From: Candidatus Woesearchaeota archaeon
GTDB lineage: Archaea; Nanobdellota; Nanobdellia; Woesearchaeales; CG1-02-33-12
Length of the DNA stretch: 6,603 nt
Reading direction: 5' to 3'
Assembly (NCBI GenBank): GCA_003561825.1
Contig: PWVO01000108.1
Location: 1 to 6,603, forward strand
Positions 5,750 to 6,603 of this stretch are shown here, one piece after another. Both the position numbers and the translations under genes were made by a program. Each line of letters begins with the position of its first letter. Positions within the stretch are counted from its first letter, which is position 1. Below the pieces are notes generated by a model. That model was not told the DNA's origin. It ran no database searches and saw nothing but the letters and a program-made list of their open reading frames with translations.

Positions 5750-6603
5750 TTAATTCTGCTGAAACATCATTTCAATAAAATCAGCCATCCTGTTTGAGTA
5801 TCCCCATTCATTGTCATACCATGACACAACTTTAACAAGGTTTCCATTTGCCTTTGTGTATTCTGGGTCAAATATTGATGAATGCGGGTTTCCGATAATA
5901 TCAACTGAAACTATCGGGTCTTCAGTATATTCAAGTATTCCCTTAAGCTCTTTCTGGGCAACTGACTTAAACAAGCTGTTTATCTGCTCAGCTGTTGCTT
6001 CTTTCTTCAGAACTGCAACAAAGTCTGTTATAGATCCGTCTGCAACAGGGACTCTCATTGCCATTCCGTCAAGCTTTCCTTTCATCTCTGGTATTGCCTC
6101 TGCCACTGCCTTTGCTGCTCCTGTTGTTGTGGGTATTATTGAGACCATTGCTGACCTTGCTCTTCTCAGGTCTTTGTGCGGAAGGTCAAGTATTTTCTGG
6201 TCATTTGTGGATGCATGCACTGTTGTCATATAGCCTTTTTCAACCCCGAAGTTGTCGTTTAGTACTTTAACTATTGGTGCAAGGCAGTTTGTTGTGCATG
6301 ATGCCAGTGAAAGCACATTGTCTTTTTCCCTGTCATATTTTTTTTCATTAACCCCTATCACAATTGTCTTCACTGCCTCTGGGTCTTTTGCAGGGGCTGA
6401 TATTATCACTTTTTTTGCACCAGCTTTTATGTGCTTTTCAGCGTCCTGTTTTTTTGTGAAAAATCCTGTGCTTTCCACAACTACATCTATTCCAAGCTCT
6501 TTCCATGGAAGTTTTTCAGGGTCTTTTTCTGAAAAGATTTTTATCTCTTTTCCGCCAACAACAATTGAGTTCTGCTTTGCTTGGACATCGCAATTAAGCT
6601 TTC
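5750..6603 (-). CDS. gap: glyceraldehyde-3-phosphate dehydrogenase, class I (5' end beyond window)
   Basis: 283 codons are visible of about 335 usual. The frame is open to the right edge, so roughly 50 N-terminal residues, including the dinucleotide-binding GxGRIG loop, are missing. The enzyme oxidatively phosphorylates glyceraldehyde 3-phosphate to 1,3-bisphosphoglycerate with NAD(P). Seen in order are KIFSEKDPEKLPW, VVVESTGFFT, VIISAPAKD, the catalytic cysteine loop SCTTNCLAP, the catalytic histidine in TTVHAS, the substrate loop HKDLRRARSA, PTTTGAAKAV, and the C-terminal SWYDNEWGYSNR. This is the bacterial/eukaryotic class I fold family, not the archaeal class II enzyme. The HKDLRRAR segment resembles Gap2/plastid-type sequences, some of which use NADP; the cofactor-deciding region is not in the window. 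The stop is a tandem TAA TAA, followed after 26 bases by pgk. A GTG at 6478 lies in a conserved strand and is not the start. Confidence 0.95.
   Translation of the reverse strand, partial: KLNCDVQAKQNSIVVGGKEIKIFSEKDPEKLPWKELGIDVVVESTGFFTKKQDAEKHIKAGAKKVIISAPAKDPEAVKTIVIGVNEKKYDREKDNVLSLASCTTNCLAPIVKVLNDNFGVEKGYMTTVHASTNDQKILDLPHKDLRRARSAMVSIIPTTTGAAKAVAEAIPEMKGKLDGMAMRVPVADGSITDFVAVLKKEATAEQINSLFKSVAQKELKGILEYTEDPIVSVDIIGNPHSSIFDPEYTKANGNLVKVVSWYDNEWGYSNRMADFIEMMFQQN

Noticed and set aside
6476..6478. GTG as a start for the GAPDH gene
   Set aside because: It encodes a Val in the conserved VVVESTG strand, and 41 further upstream codons to the window edge match GAPDH; the real start is outside.

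Overview
The window reads as AT-rich archaeal chromosome. Archaeal hallmarks are a complete transcription factor S (TFS), a Sec11-type signal peptidase with a Ser-His-Asp rather than Ser-Lys active site, a single-domain KaiC-like ATPase, and TATA boxes placed so that two genes would be transcribed leaderless. Strong Shine-Dalgarno sites precede two other genes. The glycolytic genes are instead of bacterial type (class I GAPDH and bacterial-type PGK). That mixture fits a DPANN-type lineage such as Woesearchaeota or Pacearchaeota, but this is an inference from family knowledge, not a search result.

Layout from left to right. (1) 1-1416, minus: a B12-binding-domain radical SAM protein, cut at its C-terminus by the window edge, with its own TATA box at 1441-1449. 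(2) 1417-1551: a 135-base spacer with that promoter and an imperfect hairpin. (3) 1552-2319, minus: a KaiC-like RecA-fold ATPase with a strong Shine-Dalgarno. (4) 2320-2408: a divergent promoter region. (5) 2409-3608, plus: a tight three-gene operon of signal peptidase, TFS and a DUF167/YggU protein, with a 4-base gap and then a 1-base overlap. (6) 3600-4502, minus: an unrecognised lysine-rich coiled-coil protein with two C-terminal membrane segments, overlapping the DUF167 gene tail-to-tail by 9 bases and read from its own promoter at about 4525-4534. (7) 4545-5723, minus: phosphoglycerate kinase. (8) 5750-6603, minus: glyceraldehyde-3-phosphate dehydrogenase, N-terminus beyond the right edge. 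GAPDH and PGK are 26 bases apart and almost certainly form one transcription unit catalysing consecutive steps of lower glycolysis.

Most of the region is housekeeping. I found no CRISPR array, mobile element, RNA gene or obvious defence system. The points most worth a second look are the bacterial-type gap-pgk pair in an archaeal setting, two non-canonical positions in the PGK active-site motifs, the membrane-anchored coiled-coil protein with an internal 38-residue periodic duplication, and the overlapping convergent gene ends. No stretch longer than 300 bases lacks a gene.
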